Origin: Parvicella sp964387945
Lineage (GTDB): Bacteria > Bacteroidota > Bacteroidia > Flavobacteriales_D > Parvicellaceae
Direction: 5' to 3'
NCBI GenBank assembly: GCA_964387945.1
Contig: CAYLYX010000002.1
Span: forward strand, 62,001 to 126,000
DNA length: 64,000 nucleotides
Shown: positions 16,328 to 25,387 of the stretch, in pieces
How positions within the stretch are numbered: the stretch's first letter is position 1
Layout of the letters: the number at the start of each line of letters is the position of its first letter
The notes under the pieces: generated by a model
Database searches by the model: none
Told to the model about the DNA's origin: nothing
Seen by the model: only the letters and a program-made list of their open reading frames with translations
Made by a program: the position numbers and the translations under genes

Positions 16328-17287
16328 ATGAAACATTTATTACTTTCTTGTCTTCTCTTTTGTTCAATTTTGGTATCAGCTCAATGGTGTTATTCTCCAT
16401 ATGAATTTTGGGAACTAAATGCCGGTTTTGCCCACTATCATTTTGACGATTCATTGATGGTTTCTATTGATTCTTCGGATTATGAATATATCTCAGGAAA
16501 CTATTTTTTTCCCAAAAATGTTGATACTACGAACACGGGAACCTGGCAGATAGGAACACCTCAAAAAGGAAGTGGTTTTGATTCTTCTTATTCACATAGC
16601 AAAGCTATTGTCACAGACACGGTAAATTCATATCCTCCCAATGACTCTTCTTATTTTGATCTTATTACAAACGCTTGGAGTGAGTCAATTCGCTTTAAAC
16701 TTAAATTCGATACTGACACTTTAAAAGACGGCTTCTTTTTAACGGTATCAAACGATGGGGGTTCGACATGGTATAACTACTTTAACTCTTCTCCTTTTCA
16801 AGGAGACCACTGGGTTTTATGCATGCCAAACACAGACACTTTGTTTAATGGCTCAATTGGGGTTTCTGGATCAAGCAATGGTTGGGAGACCATAGAAATC
16901 AGAAGCTTCTATTATGGAGTAAAGTCTTCGAATGACTCCATTGTTTTTAGATTTAACTTTGTAAGTGATTCTATTCACAACGGACGAAAAGGGGTAATCG
17001 TTGATGATATTGAAACTTTTTCTTCCTTTTTACCAGGCTCTATAAGAGAGCATGAATCCTCCTTAACTATCTATCCAAATCCATCTACTAATTTACTTAA
17101 CATCTCAGACCAACTGAATCGCCCCGTTTCAAGCGTTGTTATCTACAACCAAATCGGGGAAGTTGTTTTGCAAAATGATTTATCCCGAAACGGGACTATT
17201 GGTGTCTCAAACCTTCCTACTGGCTACTATATCTTAGAAGTGGATTTTGATGGCAAAAAGGAGAGACAGGTTTTTGTAAAGGAGTGA
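16328..17287 (+). CDS. Secreted protein with type IX secretion (T9SS type A) sorting domain
   Basis: The ATG at 16328 gives a 319-residue protein with a signal peptide (MKHLLLSCLLFCSILVSAQ). An upstream in-frame start would bury it. The middle part (residues about 20-235) is rich in Ser, Asp, Tyr and Phe and looks like beta-sandwich, MAM- or lectin-like material I cannot assign. The C-terminal ~75 residues are a T9SS type A sorting domain: LTIYPNPSTNLLNI, VVIYNQIGEVV, GVSNLPTGYYILEV and a basic FVKE end. It is exported by T9SS and the tail removed at the cell surface. It abuts the convergent DUF721 gene with no gap. Confidence 0.88.
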   Translation: MKHLLLSCLLFCSILVSAQWCYSPYEFWELNAGFAHYHFDDSLMVSIDSSDYEYISGNYFFPKNVDTTNTGTWQIGTPQKGSGFDSSYSHSKAIVTDTVNSYPPNDSSYFDLITNAWSESIRFKLKFDTDTLKDGFFLTVSNDGGSTWYNYFNSSPFQGDHWVLCMPNTDTLFNGSIGVSGSSNGWETIEIRSFYYGVKSSNDSIVFRFNFVSDSIHNGRKGVIVDDIETFSSFLPGSIREHESSLTIYPNPSTNLLNISDQLNRPVSSVVIYNQIGEVVLQNDLSRNGTIGVSNLPTGYYILEVDFDGKKERQVFVKE

Positions 17288-17584
17288 TCAACTAAACACC
17301 ACATCCAACACCAACTCCTCTCCCAGTTCTTTGTTCATCATTTCAATAAACTTGGTCTTCCCCATGCTCAGTTCTTCACGGATGACGGCATTGGTTAACC
17401 GCACATGCAATCGATGGTTTTTGTAGTAGAGGTCATCTGTATATTTAGAAATTGCTTTTCCCATGAGCTTATGATAAGCCTGTGTAATCTGGTACTCTTC
17501 ATAGTTTCTAGCCAAACCGTAGGACTTGATCAACTTCAGCCAAACCTCATCTATTTTCTCTTCGTTTGAATTCCGCTTGCTCAT
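17288..17584 (-). CDS. DUF721 (DciA-like) protein
   Basis: The 98-residue product matches DUF721 proteins (IDEVWLKLIKSYGLARNYEEY, AYHKLMGKAISKYT, LHVRLTNAVIREELSMGKTKFI). DciA, a member of this family, helps load the replicative helicase in bacteria lacking DnaC. The gene overlaps recF by 4 nt, a common pairing in Bacteroidota and consistent with a DNA replication role. The short product corresponds mostly to the conserved domain. Confidence 0.88.
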   Translation of the reverse strand: MSKRNSNEEKIDEVWLKLIKSYGLARNYEEYQITQAYHKLMGKAISKYTDDLYYKNHRLHVRLTNAVIREELSMGKTKFIEMMNKELGEELVLDVVFS

Positions 17585-18690
17585 GCCAGTTGACTTTTAA
17601 CCTGTCCATCTTCTATTTCGAAGGCATTAAAGTTGATCTTCAAACGGATGAGAATACCTGGTACTTTTTCTGTACTCGTATCTGTGATGAACGTCTGTCC
17701 CAATTTTCCTTCTTTAATCATCCCTAAAAGATAATCAATTCTATTGTCATCGAGCTTATCAAAGATGTCATCTAACAATAAAATAGGTGCGAACCCTTTC
17801 TTCTCTCGGGTATAGAAGTGAGTCGCTAACTTCAATGCGATCAAATAAGATTTTTGTTGACCCTGACTTCCATACTTTTTTAACGGATGGCCTTTGATCG
17901 TAAACACCAAATCATCTTTATGAATGCCTTGCGTTGTGTAGCTGGCTGACCGATCCTTCATTCTACCTCCAGATAGGAGTTCTTCCAAACTACCTTCGTT
18001 GAGTTGGGACTCATAAACCAAAGAAACTTCTTCCCTTCCATTCGACAACTCTCCATAAAACTGATTAAAAACCGGAATAAACTCATCCAAGAACTCTTTG
18101 CGTCTTTGGTGGATTCCATCTCCTAAAGGAGCCAGTTGCATATCCATTACTTCGAGCATATCTTCCTGAAAGTTTCCTCGCTCAGCAAATTGCTTCAATA
18201 AGGCATTACGTTGCTGAAGCACCTTATTGTAAGCCATCAATTGCTGCAAATACGCCTTGTCAAATTGTGAGATAATGCTATCAATAAACTTTCTTCTCAC
18301 CTCGCTTCCATCCAAAATCAAACTTGTATCGTTCGGAGAGATCATCACAACAGGCAAGAGCCCCACATGATCTGACAATTTACTATAGTTCTTCTTGTTT
18401 TTTTTGAAGGTCTTTTTCTCTCCCGCCTTCATCCCACAGTAGATGTTGAGCTCTTCCTCCTCCTTCTCAAAAACACCCTGAACCACAAAGAAAGGCTCAT
18501 TGAATTTGATGTTCTGATTATCCCTGTGATTAAAGTAACTTTTTGTCAACGAAAGGTAATGTATACCATCCAGTATATTCGTCTTTCCTTCACCATTAAG
18601 CCCCAAAAAACAGTTGACCTCGGGCGATAGGTCAAAATCTGCCTCCGCGAGGTTTTTAAAGTTCAATAATGATAACGACTTTAGGTGCAT
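17581..18690 (-). CDS. recF: DNA replication/repair protein RecF
   Basis: The 369-residue SMC-like ATPase has Walker A GLNGEGKT (residues 30-37), the signature region KKYGSQGQQKSYLIALKLA and Walker B ILLLDDIFDKLD. RecF helps load RecA at single-strand gaps together with RecO and RecR. It precedes the DUF721 gene with a 4-nt overlap and follows a membrane glycosyltransferase gene by 33 nt. A TAnnTTTG box lies only 4 nt before the ATG, which would give an almost leaderless transcript. Confidence 0.95.
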   Translation of the reverse strand: MHLKSLSLLNFKNLAEADFDLSPEVNCFLGLNGEGKTNILDGIHYLSLTKSYFNHRDNQNIKFNEPFFVVQGVFEKEEEELNIYCGMKAGEKKTFKKNKKNYSKLSDHVGLLPVVMISPNDTSLILDGSEVRRKFIDSIISQFDKAYLQQLMAYNKVLQQRNALLKQFAERGNFQEDMLEVMDMQLAPLGDGIHQRRKEFLDEFIPVFNQFYGELSNGREEVSLVYESQLNEGSLEELLSGGRMKDRSASYTTQGIHKDDLVFTIKGHPLKKYGSQGQQKSYLIALKLATHFYTREKKGFAPILLLDDIFDKLDDNRIDYLLGMIKEGKLGQTFITDTSTEKVPGILIRLKINFNAFEIEDGQVKSQLA

Positions 18691-18694
18691 ATCA

Positions 18695-18702
18695 CAAAGT
18701 TA
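18695..18702 (-). promoter_or_regulatory. -7 box immediately before recF
   Basis: Reverse strand TAACTTTG matches TAnnTTTG and ends 4 nt before the recF ATG. No TTG lies at the -33 distance. If active, it would start transcription at or next to the start codon. Confidence 0.35.
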
Positions 18703-18723
18703 ACATTGGATCACCATAAAACG

Positions 18724-20370
18724 CTAAGGCAAGGTAATTTTATCTGAGTTGTCCGATATTGGACCTTCATCTACCTGAAAACCAACCTTCAGCGCTTGTG
18801 CTCCAGAAGAAAGGTTTAAACGCAAGGACAACACCTCTGTACTTAATTCATATTCTGCTGAAACCAACTCTATCTGCTGAGGGTCTCCCTTGTCTTGATA
18901 CACCTCCAAATAAACCTTGAGTCGGTCATTTTTCTCAAGTTCAACTAGGTTCATGTTACATTTTCTATCGATTCCAAACTGAAGCTCCAATGTCCCTGAT
19001 TCATTGATTTTGGCCGATACCAAATCCAGTTTAACGCCATTCAAAAAAGTTAAGCCAGCGTATGTTCTTAATTTATACGTTCCCTTTTCGTGGACCATGG
19101 TGTCTGCAGGGCTTTCCCAAGACATCCATTCACTAATAACTAGTACATCTTTGTCCATTCCAGCAGCTGCAAAACATGATAGATCATATTGGTTTGAGCG
19201 ATGATCAAGGGTATTCAAGCTAAAAGAAGGCTCTCCTGTTTGAAAAGTGTACATCGAAGCCAACTGATAGGAATTCTCAAAATAAACATCTGCACCGTCT
19301 GCTTCTTTTTGAATATCCTTCGCCCATTTTTCATACCCCGTGAAGTGATATAAATAGCCTATGTCTGGCAGTGTTCCTGTCATCAAAACCACCCGAACAA
19401 TCATAAACAAGATTGCGGAGAACAAGACTAGTCCTTTGCCCAACCCTGAAAACGAAACCTTTGATCTTCCAATCAGAATCAAAGCTGGTACAGATGCCGA
19501 AAACAGCCAATTTCCTTCGATCGGTCCTTTTAGGGAAAAAATCAGAAAGAAGAGAAAAAAACCGCTCAACGTAATCGCCAATGATCTCTCAAAAACTGAA
19601 CTACGCAGGATAGCTAACAGTTTCTTAACGTATTTAGGAATGAAAAGTATTACAAAGAACAATCCGAAAACGATCAACCCAAAAGATAGCAGGTAATCCA
19701 TGATGTTTTTTCCAGAGAACGCGCCCCCACCCCGACCAAATAGCTGGAATCGTACAGTAACAAAGTCATTCTGATAAAGCCAATATACATGCGGTATCAA
19801 CAAAACAAAGAAAGTGCCGAATGCAATCCAAAAACCTCTTTTTTGTAACAGCTTAGGGAAGCTAAGCACGGCAAAACCTATGGTAAGCAGTCCGTGATAC
19901 TTTGCGTAAACCATTCCTGCAGCCATAATGCCTAGTCCGATGGCAACAACCCACGAGTCTTTTTTCAAGAATTTCTCAAAGAAAAAATAAAATAAAACCG
20001 TGAAAAAGATCAGTCCTGAATCTGGAATTGCAATGTGTAGTGCGTGTATAAAAGGAAAAGAAAAAAGTAACGCAAACGCAAACCAGATCTGACCTTTAAG
20101 TGGTTGAACGAGTTTCAACAAAAAGCCAAACGTTGCAATAGACAATAAACAACTCCCTAGTCGTACTCCGAGCTCATTTGTTCCTAAAAACTGTCCAACC
20201 TTAATTAAGAATGCGACCAATGGTGGATGATCAAAATACCCCGCATCCAGTTGTTGAGCATAATACAAGTAATAGGATTCGTCAAGGATCAATGGTTGAA
20301 AGAACGCCTGGAGTACACCAAGAACAGCAAACAAAATAATACCAATCGTTATGACTCTCTTTTCTTCCAA
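18724..20370 (-). CDS. GT39-like (PMT/ArnT type) membrane glycosyltransferase
   Basis: The 548-residue protein starts with a transmembrane helix followed by LDESYYLYYAQQLDAGYFDHP, the acidic first-loop motif of GT-C enzymes of the ArnT/PMT family, with Asp-Glu as likely catalytic or metal-binding residues. About ten further membrane helices run to residue ~340, then a soluble periplasmic domain of about 200 residues. Such enzymes transfer sugars from polyprenyl-phosphate donors to lipid or protein acceptors on the outer face of the membrane. It begins 12 nt after the aminotransferase stop; acceptor and sugar cannot be told from sequence. Confidence 0.8.
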   Translation of the reverse strand: MEEKRVITIGIILFAVLGVLQAFFQPLILDESYYLYYAQQLDAGYFDHPPLVAFLIKVGQFLGTNELGVRLGSCLLSIATFGFLLKLVQPLKGQIWFAFALLFSFPFIHALHIAIPDSGLIFFTVLFYFFFEKFLKKDSWVVAIGLGIMAAGMVYAKYHGLLTIGFAVLSFPKLLQKRGFWIAFGTFFVLLIPHVYWLYQNDFVTVRFQLFGRGGGAFSGKNIMDYLLSFGLIVFGLFFVILFIPKYVKKLLAILRSSVFERSLAITLSGFFLFFLIFSLKGPIEGNWLFSASVPALILIGRSKVSFSGLGKGLVLFSAILFMIVRVVLMTGTLPDIGYLYHFTGYEKWAKDIQKEADGADVYFENSYQLASMYTFQTGEPSFSLNTLDHRSNQYDLSCFAAAGMDKDVLVISEWMSWESPADTMVHEKGTYKLRTYAGLTFLNGVKLDLVSAKINESGTLELQFGIDRKCNMNLVELEKNDRLKVYLEVYQDKGDPQQIELVSAEYELSTEVLSLRLNLSSGAQALKVGFQVDEGPISDNSDKITLP

Positions 20371-20382
20371 CGGGATTGGTCG

Positions 20383-21540
20383 CTAAACGCTTCTGAGGAT
20401 TTCTCCTGCCTTTTCTAAGGTTGCATCCTGCTTCGCGAAGCAAAAACGCAATACTTTCTCATCTAGCTTACTGTTGTAAAAAACTGAGATGGGTATGCTC
20501 GCAACTCCTGTTTCTGTAGTGAGCCTTTCTGCAAACTCCACATCTCCCTCGTCTGTAATGTTCTCGTAAGAAAGCGATTGAAAATAAGTCCCTCCACAAT
20601 TCAGGGGTTTAAAGCGGCTACCCGCAATTGCCTTGAGAAATTTATTTCTCTTTTGCTCATAAAAGTCGGCTACGCCAAGATAGGTGTTTTCATCCTTCAT
20701 GTAGTCTGCAATAGCCAATTGGAGTGGATGATTGCAAGAAAAAACATTGAATTGGTGGACCTTTCTAAACTCAGTCATCAGTTTTTCTGGTCCCACAATG
20801 TATCCGAGTTTCCAGCCTGTTACATGAAGCGTCTTTCCAAAACTAAAAACAGCCATTGATTGATTCCTTAGGTTTTCGTATTTGCAGACACTTTCATGTG
20901 GGTGATTGTCAAAAATTATGTGCTCATATACTTCATCACTTAGCACGATAATCTCTTTGTCTGCCACAATTTTCTCCAACTCCAACAAATCCGTCTTGTT
21001 CAAAACTGTTCCAGTAGGATTATGAGGCGTATTGATGATAATCATTTTTGTTTTTGCACTCACCAATTTTTTTACATGCTCCCAATCGATTCGATATTCC
21101 GGAGCACTCATCTGAACAAAAACAGGTCGTCCACCGTGCACCTTTATTGCAGGAACGTAACAATCGTAAGCGGGAGTAAATACCACAACCTCATCATCTT
21201 CCTTCACAAAAGCAGCAATCGCACTATAAATAGCTTCAGTTGCTCCCGCAGCGACAGTCACCTCTCCCTCTGGACAATAACTTACGCCATAAGCCCTTTC
21301 AATCTTTGCGGCAATCAGCTCTCTCAACGTTAAAGCCCCTTGCATTGGAGCGTACTGGTTAAAACCGTCCACCATCCTTCCATGCACGAGCTCCACCAGA
21401 CGAGGATCAATAGGAAAGTCGGGAAAACCTTGACTCAAATTGATCGCCTGATGCTTATTGGCAAGTGCAGACATCTTCGTAAAAATAGTCGTTCCGACCT
21501 CTGGCAGTTTGGATGAAATAGTATGTGGATATGTTAACAT
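20383..21540 (-). CDS. Class I/II aminotransferase (methionine/kynurenine aminotransferase-like)
   Basis: The 385-residue PLP enzyme belongs to fold-type I. The opening SKLPEVGTTIFTKMSALANKH and LSQGFPDFP are typical of YbdL-like methionine aminotransferases and kynurenine aminotransferases. The PLP lysine lies in FSFGKTLHVTGWKLGY, with NTPHNPTG and VLSDEVYEHI upstream. It may supply keto acids such as 4-hydroxyphenylpyruvate to the Tyr pathway, but it sits on the opposite strand and is not near those genes, so that link is only a suggestion. Confidence 0.85.
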   Translation of the reverse strand: MLTYPHTISSKLPEVGTTIFTKMSALANKHQAINLSQGFPDFPIDPRLVELVHGRMVDGFNQYAPMQGALTLRELIAAKIERAYGVSYCPEGEVTVAAGATEAIYSAIAAFVKEDDEVVVFTPAYDCYVPAIKVHGGRPVFVQMSAPEYRIDWEHVKKLVSAKTKMIIINTPHNPTGTVLNKTDLLELEKIVADKEIIVLSDEVYEHIIFDNHPHESVCKYENLRNQSMAVFSFGKTLHVTGWKLGYIVGPEKLMTEFRKVHQFNVFSCNHPLQLAIADYMKDENTYLGVADFYEQKRNKFLKAIAGSRFKPLNCGGTYFQSLSYENITDEGDVEFAERLTTETGVASIPISVFYNSKLDEKVLRFCFAKQDATLEKAGEILRSV

Positions 21541-21545
21541 ATGGA

Positions 21546-21576
21546 CAAAGGTAATTTATTCAAACCAACAGCTCAA
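21546..21576 (-). promoter_or_regulatory. Promoter of the aminotransferase gene, very close to the start codon
   Basis: Reverse strand TTG (21574-21576), a 20-nt spacer and TACCTTTG (21546-21553) form a full Bacteroidota promoter with consensus -7 box. Only 5 nt separate the box from the ATG, so transcription would begin at about the start codon. Confidence 0.5.
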
Positions 21577-21661
21577 AGACCAAAAAAAGAAAACTTTTAA
21601 ACATCTTTTAGCAGCAGATAATTGTTTTATTTCGCAATTTTAATGCTCCAAAATTTGGTTT

Positions 21662-24256
21662 ATGGCAAAAAAGGCAACGCATCGGTTTAAAGTAAAGAGT
21701 CTGAAGATGTATTATTCCTTGGAATCGCTCTATGGAGGAGCAAGAAAATTCCGTTCTGTCTTCGTTGATCAGGAAGTCGACTACCTGAGGGCTGAACTTG
21801 CACTCTACAATATTCTTTTTGATGAAGAGGATTGGGAAGCAAAAGTCGTTTATAAATGCTTTAAGAAAGGCGGTACTCAAGAAATGTTTAAAATTGAACA
21901 TGACTTGAAAGGTGACAAAAATCAAAACGTACTCACAGTAAGAAGAGGCTGGGGGAATGAAAACAAGACGTTTTGGCAATATGGCTCTTATGAATGGAAA
22001 GCATACATCGATGGTGAGGAAGTAGCTACAACGACCTTTCACATTGCAAAAGAAGGGCTAGTTACCAAAAACAATAACCCTTATTTTGATATCGCCTCTA
22101 TAAAACTCTACCAATCTAGCGATACTGTCCCTAAATATGGTGACCGAGAGTACTTGGTCCAGTTCAAGAATGAAGACGCACATTATATTCATGCTGAGCT
22201 TAACCTCATCAACAAACTTAATTACAACTGGTGGTGTGAAATTGAGTTCAACTTTTACAATGAGCACAATCAACACAAAGGATACATTGCGGAACTTAAG
22301 GAATTTAAAGGCAACTCACTTATTTTATCTCCCGGCTGGGGAAGCATTAGTGAAAGTGCTTGGCTCCCTGGAAACTATACCTGTGAGCTCATTTTTATGG
22401 GACAACTGATTGCTATCGTTCCTTTTTCTATCGGTGTAGAAGCAGTAGAGGGAGAACCCAAAATTCTAAACCCAGACCAACAGGTTATGGAGTTCGGTGC
22501 TACAGGAGAAATTGAAGAGCAAAAACTAGAAGAACTTATCGAAGACCTCAATAAACTGATCGGCCTTACAAGTATCAAGGAGCAAGTTAACGAGTACATT
22601 GACTACCTGAAGTTTGAAAAAATTAGGGAGGAAAAAGGTCTAAAACACAACAAGGAGATTAAACTACACTCCGTTTTCACTGGAAATCCGGGAACGGGAA
22701 AAACTACTGTAGCCAAAAAACTAGGCAAGATTTTCAAGTCCATGGGGCTTTTATCTGCAGGTCACGTGCATGAGGTTGACCGTTCTGATCTAGTTGGCGA
22801 ATACATTGGCCAAACAGCACCTAGAACCAAAGAAGCCATTGAGAAGGCAAGAGGAGGTGTTCTGTTTATCGATGAAGCCTATTCCTTGGCTCGAACCAAT
22901 GACTCTCCCAAGGATTTTGGAAAAGAAGTAATTGAAATCCTGCTCAAGGAAATGTCTGATGGGCCAGGCAATATCGCCATTTTTGTTGCCGGCTATCCAA
23001 AGGAAATGAACGTGTTTATCAACTCCAACCCTGGGCTAAAATCCCGCTTCACAAATTATTATCATTTCCCTGATTACCTCCCCGAAGAGCTGATAGAAAT
23101 CGCACAGGTAAGCATGGATGACAAAGGACTTATCATTGAAGACGAGGCGCTTCACTACTTTGAGCAAAAAGTGGTTAGAGCCTACCGTGATCGAGATGAT
23201 TCCTTTGGCAATGCACGGTATGTGTTATCACTCGTAGATGGTGCTAAGATGAACATGGCGCTGCGTTTAATTAAAGAGCAAGACTTAGAAAACCTCAATG
23301 ACGAGAAGCTTTCCACGATCATTCTAGACGATGTGCAGGAGATGTTTGTAACTGGAAACGCCAAACGACTCCACCTTACCGTTGACGAACCTCGATTAAA
23401 AGATGCCTTGCATGAGTTGGAATCTCTTGTGGGTATGGAAAACATCAAACAAGAGGTGAGAGACATCGTAAAACTCGTGAGATACTACAACGATATTGGC
23501 AAGGATATTCTACACAAGTTTGTAATGCATACGGTTTTCAAAGGAAATCCTGGAACTGGAAAAACAACCGTTGCTAGAATTTTTGCTAAGATTTTCAACG
23601 CTTTAGGCATTCTTGAAAAAGGGCACTTGGTGGAATGTGATCGATCCTCTTTGGTGGCGGAATACTCCGGACAAACCGCTCCTAAAACATTGGCTAAAGT
23701 AGAAGAAGCCATTGGCGGAGTGCTTTTTATTGACGAGGCGTATGCGCTTGTAGATGGACCGCATGATTCGATGGGAAGAGAAAGCATCAGTACCATCCTC
23801 AAACAAATGGAGGATCGCAATACGGAGTTCATTCTAATAGCGGCTGGTTATCCCAAAAATATGGATGATTTCCTTCAAGCCAACCCAGGGCTAAAATCAC
23901 GGTTTAATGAAACCTTGACCTTTCATGACTATACAGCAGAAGAGCTTTTTAAAATTGCAGAGTTTATGTTCTTTAACGAAGAGTTATCCATGAACGATGG
24001 TGCCGCAGACATTATCCGAGGAAGACTAGAAACGATGTACGAAAATCGGGATGAATACTTTGGGAATGCTCGTGAGGCCAGAAAACTGGTTCAAGAAGTT
24101 ACCCAACTGCATCATCTACGAATGGCAGACCTCCCTAAAGACCAACGCACCGTTAAAATGATTACTACCATTACACCAGATGACCTTGAGGGCTTAAAGC
24201 CACTTGAAGAATCAGGAAGAAGTGGATTAGGGTTTAGGTCTGGAAAGAGTGTCTAG
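21662..24256 (+). CDS. Double AAA+ ATPase (CbxX/CfxQ/SpoVK-like) with duplicated N-terminal beta domain
   Basis: The 864-residue protein has two AAA+ modules of the CbxX/CfxQ type. Walker A GNPGTGKT occurs at about residues 341 and 628, Walker B LFIDEAY with Asp near 404 and 691, and each has AGYPK sensor and NPGLKSRF arginine-finger motifs. Residues 1-260 hold two related ~125-residue beta-rich domains ending in similar strings (WGNENKTFWQYGSYEWKAYI and WGSISESAWLPGNYTCELIF), so this part arose by duplication. CbxX-type ATPases remodel protein complexes such as Rubisco, but no Rubisco is present; the N-domains probably recognise a different client. It stands alone between a promoterless gap and a 126-nt gap. 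Confidence 0.85.
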   Translation: MAKKATHRFKVKSLKMYYSLESLYGGARKFRSVFVDQEVDYLRAELALYNILFDEEDWEAKVVYKCFKKGGTQEMFKIEHDLKGDKNQNVLTVRRGWGNENKTFWQYGSYEWKAYIDGEEVATTTFHIAKEGLVTKNNNPYFDIASIKLYQSSDTVPKYGDREYLVQFKNEDAHYIHAELNLINKLNYNWWCEIEFNFYNEHNQHKGYIAELKEFKGNSLILSPGWGSISESAWLPGNYTCELIFMGQLIAIVPFSIGVEAVEGEPKILNPDQQVMEFGATGEIEEQKLEELIEDLNKLIGLTSIKEQVNEYIDYLKFEKIREEKGLKHNKEIKLHSVFTGNPGTGKTTVAKKLGKIFKSMGLLSAGHVHEVDRSDLVGEYIGQTAPRTKEAIEKARGGVLFIDEAYSLARTNDSPKDFGKEVIEILLKEMSDGPGNIAIFVAGYPKEMNVFINSNPGLKSRFTNYYHFPDYLPEELIEIAQVSMDDKGLIIEDEALHYFEQKVVRAYRDRDDSFGNARYVLSLVDGAKMNMALRLIKEQDLENLNDEKLSTIILDDVQEMFVTGNAKRLHLTVDEPRLKDALHELESLVGMENIKQEVRDIVKLVRYYNDIGKDILHKFVMHTVFKGNPGTGKTTVARIFAKIFNALGILEKGHLVECDRSSLVAEYSGQTAPKTLAKVEEAIGGVLFIDEAYALVDGPHDSMGRESISTILKQMEDRNTEFILIAAGYPKNMDDFLQANPGLKSRFNETLTFHDYTAEELFKIAEFMFFNEELSMNDGAADIIRGRLETMYENRDEYFGNAREARKLVQEVTQLHHLRMADLPKDQRTVKMITTITPDDLEGLKPLEESGRSGLGFRSGKSV

Positions 24257-24382
24257 GTCAATCTAGGAATAGCGTAATCCAAAATGGGCTTTTGATAACT
24301 TGACTATTTTCATTCCCCTAATTGAAAAATATATCGGTTATTTGTTTTTGATTAATTAGAATTAAACCAAAACAACCATATT

Positions 24383-25387
24383 ATGAGGATAATTGTGCCT
24401 ATGGCAGGGAGAGGATCGAGATTGAGACCTCACACATTAACCATTCCAAAACCACTTATTCCAGTTGCCGGAAAACCAATCGTACAGCGCCTAGTAGAGG
24501 ACATCACCAAGGTATGTGGCGAACCCGTTGAAGAGATTGCTTTTATCATTGGTGATTTTGGAGATCAGGTAGAAAAAGATCTTAAAGCTGTCGCTGAAGG
24601 GTTAGGAGCAAAAGGAAGCATTTACTACCAAGAAGAAGCTTTAGGAACGGCTCACGCCATTTTGTGTGCTAAAGACTCTTTGGAAGGAAAAGTAGTTGTT
24701 GCCTTTGCAGACACTTTGTTCAAAGCAGACTTTACACTGGATACTGAGTCTGATGGAATTATTTGGGTAAACCGTGTTGAAGACCCAAGGGCATTTGGCG
24801 TAGTGCAGCTGGACGAAAATAATACGATAACAGAGTTCGTTGAAAAACCACAGGAATTTGTTTCAGACCTTGCTATTATTGGTATTTACTTCTTTAAAGA
24901 CGGTAAAAACCTTTGCAACGAGCTTCAGTATTTGATCGACAACGACATCAAAGATCGAGGTGAATATCAGCTGACCAATGCGCTAGAAAACATGAAGAAT
25001 AAAGGTCTTCAATTCAAAACTGGCAAAGTAATTGAGTGGTTAGATTGTGGTAACAAAAATGCTACGGTTCATTCCAATCAACGAGTTTTGGAGTTTGAGA
25101 AAGACATGAATAAAACAGACAGCTCGGCAGAAGTTGTTGATTCGGTGGTACTTCAGCCGTCAATGATCATGGCCGGGGCTAAAATTAAGAACTCAGTAAT
25201 CGGACCACACGTAACTGTTGGAAAGAATACGGTTATTGAGAATAGTGTTATTTCCAACTCCATTATTCAAAATGATGCTAAAGTAACAAACGCCAACTTC
25301 TCCAACAGTATGGTTGGAAACAAGGCGAAGTACAGCGGCTCATCAAAGGATTTGAGCGTTGGTGATTTTAATGAAATTAAGGATTGA
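24383..25387 (+). CDS. Sugar-1-phosphate nucleotidyltransferase
   Basis: The 334-residue protein has the nucleotidyltransferase N-terminal fold with the activated-sugar motif (MAGRGSRLRPHTLTIPKPLI), the acceptor loop FADTLF and EWLDCGN near residue 215, then a left-handed beta-helix tail of hexapeptide type (SVIGPHVTVGKNTVI, ENSVISNSIIQNDA). It makes an NDP-sugar (glucose-1-phosphate thymidylyl/uridylyl type) for glycan synthesis. The TTG start of the TPR lipoprotein follows its stop directly. Confidence 0.85.
   Translation: MRIIVPMAGRGSRLRPHTLTIPKPLIPVAGKPIVQRLVEDITKVCGEPVEEIAFIIGDFGDQVEKDLKAVAEGLGAKGSIYYQEEALGTAHAILCAKDSLEGKVVVAFADTLFKADFTLDTESDGIIWVNRVEDPRAFGVVQLDENNTITEFVEKPQEFVSDLAIIGIYFFKDGKNLCNELQYLIDNDIKDRGEYQLTNALENMKNKGLQFKTGKVIEWLDCGNKNATVHSNQRVLEFEKDMNKTDSSAEVVDSVVLQPSMIMAGAKIKNSVIGPHVTVGKNTVIENSVISNSIIQNDAKVTNANFSNSMVGNKAKYSGSSKDLSVGDFNEIKD

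Noticed and set aside
23485..23832. Reverse ORF of 115 codons opposite the AAA+ ATPase
   Set aside because: Antisense to Walker motifs that are clearly coding on the forward strand; Ser/Ile-rich shadow translation.
24315..24361. CTAATT...AATTAG partial palindrome before the sugar nucleotidyltransferase gene
   Set aside because: Only six AT-rich outer pairs with bulges; expected by chance in such sequence.
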